Counted from the first letter of the stretch, positions 42,289 to 51,233 are shown. The stretch is DNA of 64,000 nucleotides from Streptomyces canus (GCF_001514145.1 NZ_KQ948672.1:1-64000); one strand, 5' to 3'. Numbers and translations: made by a program. Notes: generated by a model from the sequence alone, not told the origin.

Positions 42289-43443
42289 ATGCGACGGGGC
42301 CTGTACACAGACGATCACGAGCAGTACCGGGAGACCGTCCGCGAGTTCCTCGCGCGTGAGGTCGTCCCCCACAACCAGCGGTGGGAGGCCGACCGGTGGA
42401 TCGACCGCAAGGTGTTCGCCGCGGCTGCCCGGCAGGGTGTCTACGGCCTGCAGATCGGCGAGGAGCACGGCGGCGCCGGCGAGCGGGACTACCGCTATCG
42501 CATGGTCGTCTGCGAGGAGATCGCCCGCGTCCACGCGCTCTCCTTCGGTCTCACCGTCTCCCTCCAGGACGACCTGGTGCTGCACTATCTGCTGGACCTG
42601 ACCACGGACGAACAGAAGCGGCGCTGGCTGCCGGGCTTCGCCTCCGGCGAGATCATCGGCGCGCTGGCGATGACCGAACCCGGGACCGGCAGCGACCTGC
42701 GGGGCATCCGCACCTCGGCCCGCCGCGACGGCGACGACTGGGTCCTGAACGGACAGAAGACCTTCATCACCAGTGGCATCATGGCCGATCTGGTGATCGT
42801 CGCCGCGCGTACGGATCCCGAAGGCGGCTCGCGGGGCTTCACTCTCCTGGTGGTCGAGCGGGACATGCCCGGCTTCACCCGCGGCCGCAAACTGGACAAG
42901 ATCGGACTGCCCGGCCAGGACACGGCCGAACTGTTCTTCGAGGACGTGCGGGTACCGGCCGCCAACGTCCTCGGCCCGGTGGGATCGGGCCTCCAGCAGC
43001 TCATGAGCCACCTTCCCCGGGAGCGTCTCGGCGTGACGGCCACGGCCATCGCGACCAGCCGAGCGGTCTTCGATCTGACCCGTGCCTACTGCTTCGAGCG
43101 CCGGGCTTTCGGCCACCCCATCGGCAACCTCCAGCACATCCGCTTCGAACTCGCCGAGATGGCCACCGAGATCGACGTCGCCGAGGCCTACGTCGACCGC
43201 TCGGTACACGCCTACAACGCCGGTGAACTGACCGCCGTGGACGCGGCGAAAGGCAAGTGGTACGTAAGCGAACTGCAGAAGCGGGTCATCGACCGTTGCC
43301 TGCAACTGCACGGCGGCTACGGCTACATGACGGAGTATCCGGTCGCCCGTGCGTTCGTCGACACAAGAGTCCAGACGATCTACGGCGGCACCACCGAGAT
43401 CATGAAGGAGCTCATCGGACGCGATCTGGCATCCAACGGGTGA
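42289..43443 (+). CDS. Acyl-CoA dehydrogenase
   Basis: A 384-residue acyl-CoA dehydrogenase: GEEHGGAGERDYRYRM, flavin segment MTEPGTGSDLRGIRT, NGQKTFITSG, then the C-terminal GGYGYMTEYPVARAFVD and TIYGGTTEIMKELIGRDL. The Gly-Gly-Thr in place of Glu-Gly-Thr means the base is not at the commonest position, as in several actinobacterial long-chain or branched-chain enzymes. It is the last gene of the rightward unit and the right edge of the catabolic island. Confidence 0.93.
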   Translation: MRRGLYTDDHEQYRETVREFLAREVVPHNQRWEADRWIDRKVFAAAARQGVYGLQIGEEHGGAGERDYRYRMVVCEEIARVHALSFGLTVSLQDDLVLHYLLDLTTDEQKRRWLPGFASGEIIGALAMTEPGTGSDLRGIRTSARRDGDDWVLNGQKTFITSGIMADLVIVAARTDPEGGSRGFTLLVVERDMPGFTRGRKLDKIGLPGQDTAELFFEDVRVPAANVLGPVGSGLQQLMSHLPRERLGVTATAIATSRAVFDLTRAYCFERRAFGHPIGNLQHIRFELAEMATEIDVAEAYVDRSVHAYNAGELTAVDAAKGKWYVSELQKRVIDRCLQLHGGYGYMTEYPVARAFVDTRVQTIYGGTTEIMKELIGRDLASNG

Positions 43444-43746
43444 CGCGGAGGAGCCGGGGAGCGACAGGCATCCTCTGCGGCGGTGAACGGCCGGCTCTTC
43501 ACGGTGACGGGGTTGGGCCGGCTCGTCGGTGTCTGCCCGGAGTCGGTCCAGTCGGTCGGCGTCTGCCAGGACGGCGGGGACATCCCAGGCGTAGTCCGAC
43601 GGGAAGGTGATCACGGACCCTACGTCAGGGTCGTCGAAGTACGCCGGCGCGCAGTTGTAGTCGGCTAGCGGTGGTTTGCTGACGGCGGATTCGTCGGGGA
43701 GCAGGCCGTGAGGTGAAGGCGTCAACTACGTTCTGGGGAGCCTGAG
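43444..43746. other. Stretch without supported gene
   Basis: Between the last island gene and the truncated transposase no gene can be supported. The minus strand is open from a TTG at 43725 to past 43480 (reading YFDDPDVGSVITFPSDYAWD), with plausible codon use but no ribosome-binding site or known motif, and it runs on into the antisense of the dehydrogenase. It could be a gene end cut by the transposon. Confidence 0.4.
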
Positions 43747-44154
43747 ATGACGAAACGGCTGCCGTGTCCCCCCGCGCCCGGTCCGCTGGAAGCGTACGCC
43801 GTCCGCGATGATCTCTTCGGGACACCGGCCCAGCGGAGGGGGTTTCGTGACTACCTCGCCGGGCTGCTGCTGCCCCGTGATCGCCACAAGACGCTGACCT
43901 GTCCGGCCGACGCCGAACCGGTGGCCGGTGCCCAGCATGCGGCCGTGCAGCGGCTGCAGTTCTTCTTGTCCGAGTCGACCTGGAGCCAGGAAGAGGTCGA
44001 TGCCCGCCGCCTGGAACTGGTACTGGCCGACCCGGCCACCGCCCCGCACCCGGGCGGGGTACTGGTGATCGATGACTCCGGCGACCGCAAGGACGGCACG
44101 GCCACGCTGGTGGTGGTCGGGGCGGCCTTCGTGGTCGCGGTTGAGGCGGCGTGA
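43747..44154 (+). mobile_element. Truncated IS701-family transposase
   Basis: A 135-codon frame matches the N-terminal third of Streptomyces IS701-type DDE transposases: RRGFRDYLAGLLLPRDRHKT, LQFFLSESTWSQEEVDARRL and the first catalytic aspartate in GVLVIDDSGDRKDGTAT. After that motif the sequence leaves the family and stops at 44154; the other DDE residues are absent. Terminal inverted repeats were not found. The element is dead. Confidence 0.75.
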
Positions 44155-44208
44155 GCGGGCGCGATCATGTTTTCACGCCGGCAGGGCGTTCCCGACAGGG
44201 ACCAGAAG

Positions 44209-44582
44209 GACTGACCTGCGACATCACCTGGGACCAACTGACGGGTGCCGGGCCGGCAGTTGCGGCGCTCGGCGGACGGCGGACGGCACGTCGACGTGGG
44301 GGTCTACGGCGACTACGCCTTCGTCAACCGCGGTTACACCGCCGGCCTCGATACCTCGGACCGCTGGCAGGAGAGCCGGACACCCTTCGACCTGTCCGCC
44401 CGCACGGTCCGCCTGCGCGTCCCCGTCGAGCGCACGTCCGTCGAGATGTTCGTCGACGACGGCCGGTACGCGCACTGGACCGTGGTCTCTTCCCCGACGT
44501 GTCCGACACCGGGCCGGCCCTGCTCACCATCGACGGGCAGGCGGTGTTCCGGAACATGGTGATCCGGGGGATCGCGATCTGA
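44209..44582 (+). pseudogene. GH32 (levanase/fructosidase) C-terminal remnant
   Basis: From about 44290 one frame reads VDVGVYGDYAFVNRG, then RVPVERTSVEMFVDDGRYAHW; near 44490 the match moves to another frame, FPDVSDTGPALLTIDGQAVF, ending at the stop 44582. These are the C-terminal beta-sandwich strands of GH32 fructan hydrolases (the SVE-x-F-V-D-D strand is distinctive). The catalytic propeller is absent and a frameshift divides the rest, so it is a fossil beside the transposon scar. Confidence 0.6.
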
Positions 44583-44840
44583 TCCGACGGGGGGTGGCCG
44601 GTGGGATGGCCGCCACGGACGAGGTCGGCGGCGGCGCCCGGCGCGCCGGGGCTCTCGTGGAGGAACAAGCGCGAGGGCCGCACCGGGCGCGCTCGGTTCC
44701 GCGTCGGCCGAGCTTCGGGGCCACGAGGTGGGACGGGTCCCGCGTGAGGCAGCGGCCGCTGGGGCGTGATACGGGGGCTTCGGCTCGGCGTGACAAAATG
44801 GGAGGCCGTTCGTCCGTCCTTTGATGCTGCGAGGTTCTCC

Positions 44841-45491
44841 GTGAGCAAGCCCGTGGGCCGCGAGCCGCTGCGCCGTAATTCGCGGTCCAACCGGGCGCGC
44901 ATCCTGGCCACGGCCCGTGAGGAGCTGGGGCGGAACCCCGATGTCACGCTGGAGGAGCTGGCGCGGGCCGCCGGGGTCGTCCGGCGCACCCTCTTCGGGC
45001 ACTTCCCGGGGCGGGCGGCGCTGGTGGAGGCGCTCGCCGAGGAAGCCGCCGAGACGTTGCGGAACACGGTGGAGGCCGGGCCGGAGCCGGGGGAGTCGGC
45101 CGAGCGGGCGTTGGCGCGGTGCGTACTCCGGATGTGGCCCGTGGGCGACCGCTACCGCATGCTGCTGGCGCTCACCCGGCGGGACCTCGGCTCCGAGCGC
45201 GTCGCCGAGGTGCTCGCGCCGGCCCGGGAGGCCGTCACCGGGATCCTGGAGCGCGGGCAGCGGGACGGCGTCTTCCACTCCCATCTGCCGCCGGCCGTGC
45301 AGAGCACAGGCCTGATGGCATTGATCGTAGCTCTGGTGGAGTCCGTCAACACCGGCGCGCTGGAGGACGACGGGCACCGGATCGCCACGGCCACCCTCAT
45401 CGCGGCCGGCGTGCCGGAGGAGCGGGCGAGCGCGGTGGTCGAGGAGGTTGCGTCGGCGATGGCTACGGCTCTTCCGGCCCACGGCACCTGA
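44841..45491 (+). CDS. TetR-family regulator (MFS-locus type)
   Basis: A 216-residue regulator with recognition region LEELARAAGVVRRTLFGHF and the odd RMWPVGDRYRMLLAL helix. GTG 44841 follows GAGG by six bases; the longer frame from 44766 has no support. The regulator at 46141 shares the helix (MVWPVGDRYRALIRL) and the tail pattern (ATLIAAGVP/AALIAAGVA), so they are paralogues that flank a broken DUF2993 gene. The target is unknown. Confidence 0.85.
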   Translation: MSKPVGREPLRRNSRSNRARILATAREELGRNPDVTLEELARAAGVVRRTLFGHFPGRAALVEALAEEAAETLRNTVEAGPEPGESAERALARCVLRMWPVGDRYRMLLALTRRDLGSERVAEVLAPAREAVTGILERGQRDGVFHSHLPPAVQSTGLMALIVALVESVNTGALEDDGHRIATATLIAAGVPEERASAVVEEVASAMATALPAHGT

Positions 45492-45499
45492 TGTCTCTC

Positions 45500-46090
45500 C
45501 GGCCGACCCGTTCGACGAGGTGTCCCGGGCGTCGTCGCGGCGGAAGGTGACCGACCTGCCGGAGAAGTGGGCGGTGAGGCCCTGCTCCGTGGTGGCGACC
45601 GAGCGCGGTCGGAGGCCGTCGGGGATCTTCCGCGGCGCGATCGGCTCGGCGAAGACCTGGCCGAGCAACGTCTCACCGGCCTCGGGCCGGGCGACGCGGC
45701 CCGCGACCTTGAAGTCCTTGAAGGTGACGCGGTTGCCGGAGGCCGCCGAGACGGTCGTCGTCGCGGTGGCCTCGAAGCCGAGGGTGGTCAGGACGCGGGC
45801 GCGGATCCGGTCGGAACCGTAGCCCCGGGTCAGTTCCAGGCCCAGGGCGTCGGACAGGTCCGCGTACGACAGGAAGACGGTCGCCTCCGCTGAGCGGGCC
45901 GGGCCTCGCTGTCGTCGTCCGATTCGTCAACCCGTCCATCCGCAGGGCGAGTTCGCTCACCGGCAGCCGGCGGTCGGAGCCGTCGGCGGGTTCGTGCGAG
46001 TACGAGTACGACTCGCACTCCTGGTCACAGTCGCGCTCGGGGTGGGGGCGCGATAGATCGGCCCTCCGCCAAAGGGCTTCGGGGAACGAG
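45500..46090 (-). pseudogene. Broken DUF2993 gene
   Basis: The minus strand from about 45900 to 45510 reads FLSYADLSDALGLELTRGYG, ARVLTTLGFEATATTTVSAA, PIAPRKIPDGLRPRSVATT and AHFSGRSVTFRRDDA, the C-terminal half of actinobacterial DUF2993 (LmeA-like) lipoproteins. Upstream, RRLPVSELALRMDGLT lies in another frame, and the signal-peptide part is gone; no stop follows the C-terminus before the TetR gene. At least one frameshift plus a deletion have killed it. Confidence 0.65.
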
Positions 46091-46140
46091 TAGTTGGGGG
46101 CGGACATGTGTGAGAGCGAGTGGGGTACGGGCACGGGGTC

Positions 46141-46884
46141 TCAGACAGGACTCGGGGCCGACCCGGACTTCCGTACCTGGTCGACCTTCGCGGCGGCGGT
46201 GTCCGGGGCGACTCCGGCGGCGATGAGGGCGGCGGTGGCGGCGCCGGTGCCGTCGTCGGACCACAGGCCGCAGTCGGCGCAGTCGAGCAGGGCCAGCAGT
46301 TGGGCCTCGATGGCTCGGCCGAGCGGGTCGGGCGGGACGGTGGTCTGGAAGACGCCCTGTCGGCGGCCGTGGGCGAAGACCCTCGTGGCCATGTCGCGGG
46401 CGGGCGTCAGCAGTTCGTCGACGCGTGCGCGTGCGAGGTCATGGCCGCGGGCCAGCCGGATGAGGGCGCGGTAGCGGTCGCCGACGGGCCACACCATGAG
46501 GACGAATCGCGCCAGGTCCGCGACGGCGTCGGGGGTCGGGGCCGGGGCACCCGCGACGGCGCGCCGGATCGCCTCCGCGGCCTCGGCGGCCAGGCCCTCG
46601 ACGAGCGCGGCCCGGCTGGCGAAGTGGACGTACACGGTGCGCCGGGCCACACCGGCGGCACCGGCGATGCCCTCCAGGCTGCTGTCGGGGTCGCGGGTCA
46701 GTTCCCGCCGAGCCGCGTCGAGGATCCGGGCACGGGTGGCCCGCGCGTCGCGACGCTGCGCCGAAGTCGAGGTCGAAGTCGGCGAGGGGGACGAAGTCGG
46801 AGCAGGAGGGGGCGGCGTCTCGTGGGGCCGGGCCGGAGACCGTCTCGGCCTCATCGTCGGTGTTCGTGCTGGTCGGCTGGTCAC
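46141..46884 (-). CDS. TetR-family regulator divergent from MFS pump
   Basis: A 247-residue TetR regulator with a Pro/Ser-rich N-terminal extension of about 40 residues, then LEGIAGAAGVARRTVYVHF as recognition region. GTG 46884 has GAGG seven bases upstream; if a later start is used the extension is shorter. It is divergent from the DHA2 transporter with two direct repeats between them, the standard layout of a local repressor of an efflux pump. Confidence 0.9.
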   Translation of the reverse strand: MTSRPARTPTMRPRRSPARPHETPPPPAPTSSPSPTSTSTSAQRRDARATRARILDAARRELTRDPDSSLEGIAGAAGVARRTVYVHFASRAALVEGLAAEAAEAIRRAVAGAPAPTPDAVADLARFVLMVWPVGDRYRALIRLARGHDLARARVDELLTPARDMATRVFAHGRRQGVFQTTVPPDPLGRAIEAQLLALLDCADCGLWSDDGTGAATAALIAAGVAPDTAAAKVDQVRKSGSAPSPV

Positions 46885-46929
46885 GTCGGTACCTCGAGGG
46901 CGGGTGGGAGGAGGGAGTCATCGCGATAG

Positions 46930-46978
46930 TTGCACACCGAAGGGCAATAAACTAGTCTGCACATTGATGGGCAATTAA
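46930..46978. promoter_or_regulatory. Paired operator between TetR and MFS genes
   Basis: Two related units, TTGCACACCGAAGGGCAATA (from 46930) and TGCACATTGATGGGCAATTA (from 46958), 27 bases apart. Each is an imperfect inverted repeat (TTGC...GCAA). They lie in the only AT-richer part of the divergent intergenic region, so they are the likely binding sites of the TetR protein at 46141. Confidence 0.65.
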
Positions 46979-47018
46979 GTGCTTCCGCTCATCCGCCCGT
47001 CCCTCTCAGGAGCTACTG

Positions 47019-48650
47019 ATGCCCTTCCTTGCGAACACCCCCGTGGAGAAAATGACCGGGCCTTACGCGCGGCGCTGGTGGGCGCTGCTCGTGCTGTGCC
47101 TGAGCCTGCTGATCACGGTGATGGCGAACACGTCGCTGATCGTCGCCGCCCCCGACATGACCACCGACCTGGGCCTGAGCAGCAGTGATCTGCAGTGGGT
47201 CGTCGACTCCTACACCGTTCCGTACGCGGCACTGATGCTGGTGCTGGGCGCGATCGGCGACAAGTACAGCCGGCGTGGCGCGCTGGTGCTGGGTCTGCTG
47301 ATCTTCGCCGGCGGTTCGGTGATGGGGAGCATGGTCGACGAGACCTCGCTGGTCATCGTGGCCCGCGCGATCATGGGTGTCGGTGCCGCGGTCGTGATGC
47401 CGGCCACGCTGTCCCTGGTGGTCGCGACCTTCCCCCGGAGCGAGCGGGCCAAGGCCATCACCGCCTGGGCCGCGACCTCCGGGGTGGCGGTAGCCGTCGG
47501 CCCGCTGGTCTCCGGCTGGCTGCTTGAGGACCACGCCTGGGGCTCGACCTTCCTGATCAACGTGCCGATCGCCGTGGCCGCCGTGTTCGGCGCGCTCGCC
47601 CTGGTACCGCCGTCCAAGGCGGAGGGCATGGGCCGGATCGACTACGTCGGTGGTCTGCTGTCGATCGTCTCTGTCGGCTCCCTGATCTACGCCGCCATCG
47701 AGGGCCCGCACTCCGGCTGGGGCGCCGGCCCCGTCACCGCCGCCGTGGTCGCCGGTGTCGGTCTGGTCACCTTCGTCGCCTGGGAGCTGCGGCACCCGCA
47801 CCCGATGCTGGACGTCCGGAAGTTCGCGCTGCGGCCCTTCACCGGCTCGATGCTCGCGGTGATGTTCTTCTTCTTCGGCATGTTCGCCGTGATCTACTAC
47901 TCGACGCAGTTCCTGCAGTTCGTCCTCGGCTACGGCGCCCTGGACACGGGTGTACGGCTGCTGCCGCTGGGCGGTGCGGTGTTCCTCGGGTCCGCGGTGA
48001 CCGGGGTGCTCGCCCCGAAGCTGGGGGTGAGGGTGATGGCCGTGACCGGCATGGCCGTCGGCACGGCGGGCATGTTCCTGCTCACCCAGATCGACAAGGG
48101 GTCGACGTACGGGGACTTCCTGGCGCCGCTGATGATGCTGGGCCTCGCGCTCGGACTGGCCATCTCCCCGGCGACCGACACGATCATGGGCTCCTTCCCC
48201 GAGTCCGAGCTGGGCGTCGGCGGTGGTGTCAACGACACCGCGTTGGAGCTGGGCGGGGCGCTGGGCATCGCGGTGCTGGGCTCGCTGCTGGGCACGGCCT
48301 ACCGGGACGAGCTGACCGACCTGGTGGGCAACCGGCTCCCGGGCGAGGCGATGGAGACCGCCAAGGACTCGGTCGGCGCCGGCCTGGCCGTCGCGGAGCG
48401 GGTCGCGCAGGATCCCTCCGCCGGGCCCCAGCAGGCACAGGCCGCCGTGGACGCCGTCCACCAGGCCTTCGCCCACGGAGTCGCCCAGACCAGCCTCATC
48501 GGCGGGATCATCATGGCCGCCGGAACACTGATCGTCCTCGCGGTCCTGCCGGGCCGGCGCGGCTTCGCGAAGCAGAGCGCCGAGCCGGGGGCCGGGACGA
48601 CGGCGAGCGAGGCGGCCACTGTGCGGGAGCACACCGGGGCCACCCGCTAG
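47019..48650 (+). CDS. DHA2-family MFS drug efflux transporter (14 TM)
   Basis: A 543-residue membrane protein with about 14 hydrophobic segments, starting ALLVLCLSLLITVMANTSL. The loop GAIGDKYSRRG is MFS motif A, ATSGVAVAVGPLVSGWLL is the antiporter motif C region and FLINVPIAVAAV follows. This is the proton-coupled multidrug exporter family (EmrB/QacA type) in the cytoplasmic membrane. AGGAG precedes the ATG. The C-terminal tail of about 40 residues is hydrophilic. Divergent TetR control is likely. Confidence 0.94.
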   Translation: MPFLANTPVEKMTGPYARRWWALLVLCLSLLITVMANTSLIVAAPDMTTDLGLSSSDLQWVVDSYTVPYAALMLVLGAIGDKYSRRGALVLGLLIFAGGSVMGSMVDETSLVIVARAIMGVGAAVVMPATLSLVVATFPRSERAKAITAWAATSGVAVAVGPLVSGWLLEDHAWGSTFLINVPIAVAAVFGALALVPPSKAEGMGRIDYVGGLLSIVSVGSLIYAAIEGPHSGWGAGPVTAAVVAGVGLVTFVAWELRHPHPMLDVRKFALRPFTGSMLAVMFFFFGMFAVIYYSTQFLQFVLGYGALDTGVRLLPLGGAVFLGSAVTGVLAPKLGVRVMAVTGMAVGTAGMFLLTQIDKGSTYGDFLAPLMMLGLALGLAISPATDTIMGSFPESELGVGGGVNDTALELGGALGIAVLGSLLGTAYRDELTDLVGNRLPGEAMETAKDSVGAGLAVAERVAQDPSAGPQQAQAAVDAVHQAFAHGVAQTSLIGGIIMAAGTLIVLAVLPGRRGFAKQSAEPGAGTTASEAATVREHTGATR

Positions 48651-48684
48651 ATCGCCGACGGGGCATCCACTGGATCGCCGGGGA

Positions 48685-48729
48685 CGCGTCCGCCGGGTCG
48701 CCGGGGGGCGCGTCCGCCGGGTTGCCGGG
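48685..48729. repeat. Two-copy tandem repeat after MFS gene
   Basis: CGCGTCCGCCGGGTCGCCGGG (48685-48705) recurs as CGCGTCCGCCGGGTTGCCGGG (48709-48729), 24 bases apart with one difference. It lies in the short gap between the convergent MFS gene and the truncated mshA copy and may mark the deletion junction that removed the mshA end. No terminator hairpin is clear. Confidence 0.6.
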
Positions 48730-48760
48730 CACCGACTCCGCCGGCTCCTGTCGGAACACC

Positions 48761-49966
48761 TCACCGGCCTCGGCGAACATCCCGCACCGCCACCGGCAAG
48801 CCGCCGACTTCGGCAGCGATCACCGGGGGGCCGCAGGCCTGCGCCTCGACGGCCACCAGGCCGAAGGACTCGCTGTGGGAGGGCATGACCAGGACGGACG
48901 CCGCCCGGTACCAGTCCGCGAGCTGGTCCTGACCGACCGGCGGCCGGAACAACACGACGTCCGAGATGCCGAGGTGAGCGGCCGGCTTCTGCAGTCCCTC
49001 GGGCCTCGCCATACCGCTGCCGCTGGGCCCTCCCACGACCGGCACCACCATCCGCTCACGCAGCCGTGGTCGCTGCTCCAGCAGCCGGGCCACGGCGCGC
49101 AGCAGGACGTCCGGGGCCTTCAGCGGTTGTATGCGTCCCACGAACAGGGGGATGAGCGCGTCCTGCGGCAGCCCGAGGCGGGACCGGGACGCGGCCCGGC
49201 CGGCCTCGACACCGGAGGCGTCGAGGCGGAAACGCTCCAGGTTGACACCGGGATGCACGACGGCGACCCGGCCGGTGTCGGCGTCGTAGTGACGGAGGAG
49301 TTCCTCCGTCTCCTTCTCGGTGTTCGCTATCAACCGGTCGGCCGCCCGTACGACTTGAGCCTCGCCGAGAACGCGGGCCGTCGGCTCGGGGGTGTCGCCC
49401 TTGGCGAGGTTGGCGTTCTTGACCTTGGCCATGGTGTGCATGGCGTGCACGAGCGGGACGCCCCAGCGCTGGGCGGCGAGGCGGCCGACGTGGCCGGAGA
49501 GCCAGTAGTGGGAGTGGACCAGGTCGTAATGGCCGGGGTGGTGGTCGGCCCAGGTGCGGGTCACGCCGTGCGTGAAGGCGCACAGGTGGGCGGGGAGGTC
49601 CTCCTTGGCCAGGCCCTCGTAGGGCCCGGCGTCCACGTGCCGGACCAGGACGCCGGGGGCGAGCTCGACGACGGGCGGGAGCGCGGTGGAGGTCGCCCGC
49701 GTGAAGATGTCCACCTCGATACCGGTGACGGCAAGTCGCTTGGCGAGCTCGACGATGTAGACGTTCATCCCACCGGCGTCCCCGGTGCCGGGCTGGTGCA
49801 GGGGTGAGGTGTGCACGCTGAGCATGGCGACGCGGCGGGGCCGGCTGTGGGCGCCGGGTGGCCGCGATCGGGGCGGGCCGACGAGGGTGTCGCTGTGGGT
49901 GGGGCCGGCGGTGGGGCTGAGGGTACGGCTGCGGAGCCCGTCGAAACGGGTCACGGACTTGGTCAC
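48761..49966 (-). pseudogene. mshA: mshA-like glycosyltransferase, 3'-truncated
   Basis: A 401-residue GT4 glycosyltransferase matching D-inositol 3-phosphate N-acetylglucosaminyltransferase: VAMLSVHTSPLHQPGTGDAG, GGMNVYIVELAKRL, VHSHYWLSGHVG, PLFVGRIQPLKAPDVLLRA and SHSESFGLVAVEAQACG. The family continues for about 60-70 more residues after GGLPVAVRDG, but here the frame ends VAVRDVRRGR and stop. The missing part includes the last Rossmann helices, so activity is doubtful. GTG 49966 overlaps the fdhD stop (GTGA). Mycothiol is the actinobacterial cofactor for formaldehyde oxidation, fitting the one-carbon context. Confidence 0.75.
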
Positions 49967-50823
49967 CTGGCCGGCCCTCCGTCCGGGGCCCCGGCATACA
50001 GGTCGAGACGCTGCTCGCCCGCGTACACGTTCATCGAACCGCCGCGCAGGAAGCCGACAAGAGTGAGCCCGGTCTCCGTCGCCAGGTCCACCGCGAGGGA
50101 GGACGGCGCCGAGACCGCCGCCAGGACGGGGATGCCCGCCATGACCGCCTTCTGCGCCAGCTCGAAGGACGCCCGCCCGGACACCAGCAGAATGCTCCGG
50201 GACAACGGCAGTCGGCCGGACTGGAGCGCGCGCCCGATCAGCTTGTCGACGGCGTTGTGCCGGCCGACGTCCTCCCGCAGGTCCAGCAGTTCGCCCTCGG
50301 GCGAGAACAGTCCGGCGGCATGCAGTCCGCCGGTGCGGTCGAACACCCTCTGCGCGGCCCGCAGTTGGTCGGGCAGGGCGGCCAGCAGCCCGGGGGTGAC
50401 CCGGACCGGTGGCGTGTCGGCGATCGGCCACCTCGTCGTGGTCCGTACGGCGTCCAGGCCGGCCTTGCCGCACAGGCCGCACGACGACGTGGTGTACACG
50501 TTCCGTTCAAGCGTGATGTCGGGCAGCGGCACACCGGGGGCGAGCTGCACGTCCACCACGTTGTAGGTGTTCGAACCGTCGTCCGTGGCACCCGCGCAGT
50601 ACACGATGTTCGCCACGTCATCGGCCCGGCTCACGACGCCCTCGCTCACCAGGAAACCGGCGGCGAGCGCGAAGTCGTCACCGGGCGTGCGCATGGTGAT
50701 CGCCAGCGGCTTGCCGCCGAGCCGGATCTCCATTGGCTCTTCCGCCACCAGTGTGTCCGGACGCGTGCTCACCGCACCGTCCCGTACCCGGACCACACGC
50801 CGTCGCTCAGTGACCCGTCCCAT
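49963..50823 (-). CDS. fdhD: Formate dehydrogenase accessory sulfurtransferase FdhD
   Basis: A 286-residue FdhD protein, which passes sulfur to the molybdenum cofactor of formate dehydrogenase. The sulfur-carrying cysteines are in SSCGLCGKAG, with RDGAVSTRPDTLVAEEPMEI at the N-terminus and LREDVGRHNAVDKLIGRAL and LVSGRASFELAQKA in the core, all family signatures. No formate dehydrogenase gene is in the window. The gene links to the formate released by PurU (56340) and is followed by the mshA copy. Confidence 0.95.
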   Translation of the reverse strand: MGRVTERRRVVRVRDGAVSTRPDTLVAEEPMEIRLGGKPLAITMRTPGDDFALAAGFLVSEGVVSRADDVANIVYCAGATDDGSNTYNVVDVQLAPGVPLPDITLERNVYTTSSCGLCGKAGLDAVRTTTRWPIADTPPVRVTPGLLAALPDQLRAAQRVFDRTGGLHAAGLFSPEGELLDLREDVGRHNAVDKLIGRALQSGRLPLSRSILLVSGRASFELAQKAVMAGIPVLAAVSAPSSLAVDLATETGLTLVGFLRGGSMNVYAGEQRLDLYAGAPDGGPAR

Positions 50824-50876
50824 GGCCTCACTCCTGGTTCTGTCTGTGGACGTCGTTGCGCTCTACGCCCGGGGTG

Positions 50877-51233
50877 TCAGCCGCCGCCGGCCGACATCGG
50901 CCGGCCGGGCTGGAGGATGGACGGCTCGTCGAGGCCGGAGCCGGCCCTCTTCCCCGCATCGCGCGCTTCCAGCCCCGCGATGTCCTCGTCCGGCACCCCG
51001 GAGCGCAACGCCCCGCGCAGATCGGACTCGTCCCGTGCGAACAGGCAGGTGCACGCCTGCCGTCGGCGGTGAGCCGAGTGCGGTCGCAGGCGCGGCAGAA
51101 GGGGCGATCGGGCCTGGCCGGCCACCGCAGGCCCTCTTCCGGCATGCGGTACGTGCGGCGCAGGTTGCTCCCCCACATCGGTGAGCGAGACCCGCAGGTC
51201 GATGGCGACGCGACCGTGGATGTCGATGAGCAT
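50877..51233 (-). pseudogene. moaA: moaA remnant with internal deletion
   Basis: The frame starts as MoaA (MLIDIHGRVAIDLRVSLTD) and then loses register; another frame continues SNLRRTYRMPEEGLRWPARP, where the three radical-SAM cysteines of CNLRCTYC are all gone (Ser, Arg, Arg). It then jumps to the C-terminus: FCRACDRTRLTADGR, back in the first frame with CTCLFARDESDLRGALRSG and the end GRPMSAGGG. About 200 central residues are deleted. The gene cannot make an active molybdopterin synthase precursor enzyme; a second moaA elsewhere must be assumed. Confidence 0.8.

Noticed and set aside
1875..43443. The known cholesterol (KstR) cluster
   Set aside because: The operators do not resemble KstR or KstR2 sites and the steroid ring-degradation genes are missing.
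43480..43725. Small minus-strand gene starting TTG 43725
   Set aside because: No ribosome-binding site, no recognisable domain and no own stop before running antisense through the dehydrogenase gene.
48685..48729. CRISPR-like repeat
   Set aside because: Only two copies, a 3-base gap and no cas genes; it is a simple tandem duplication.
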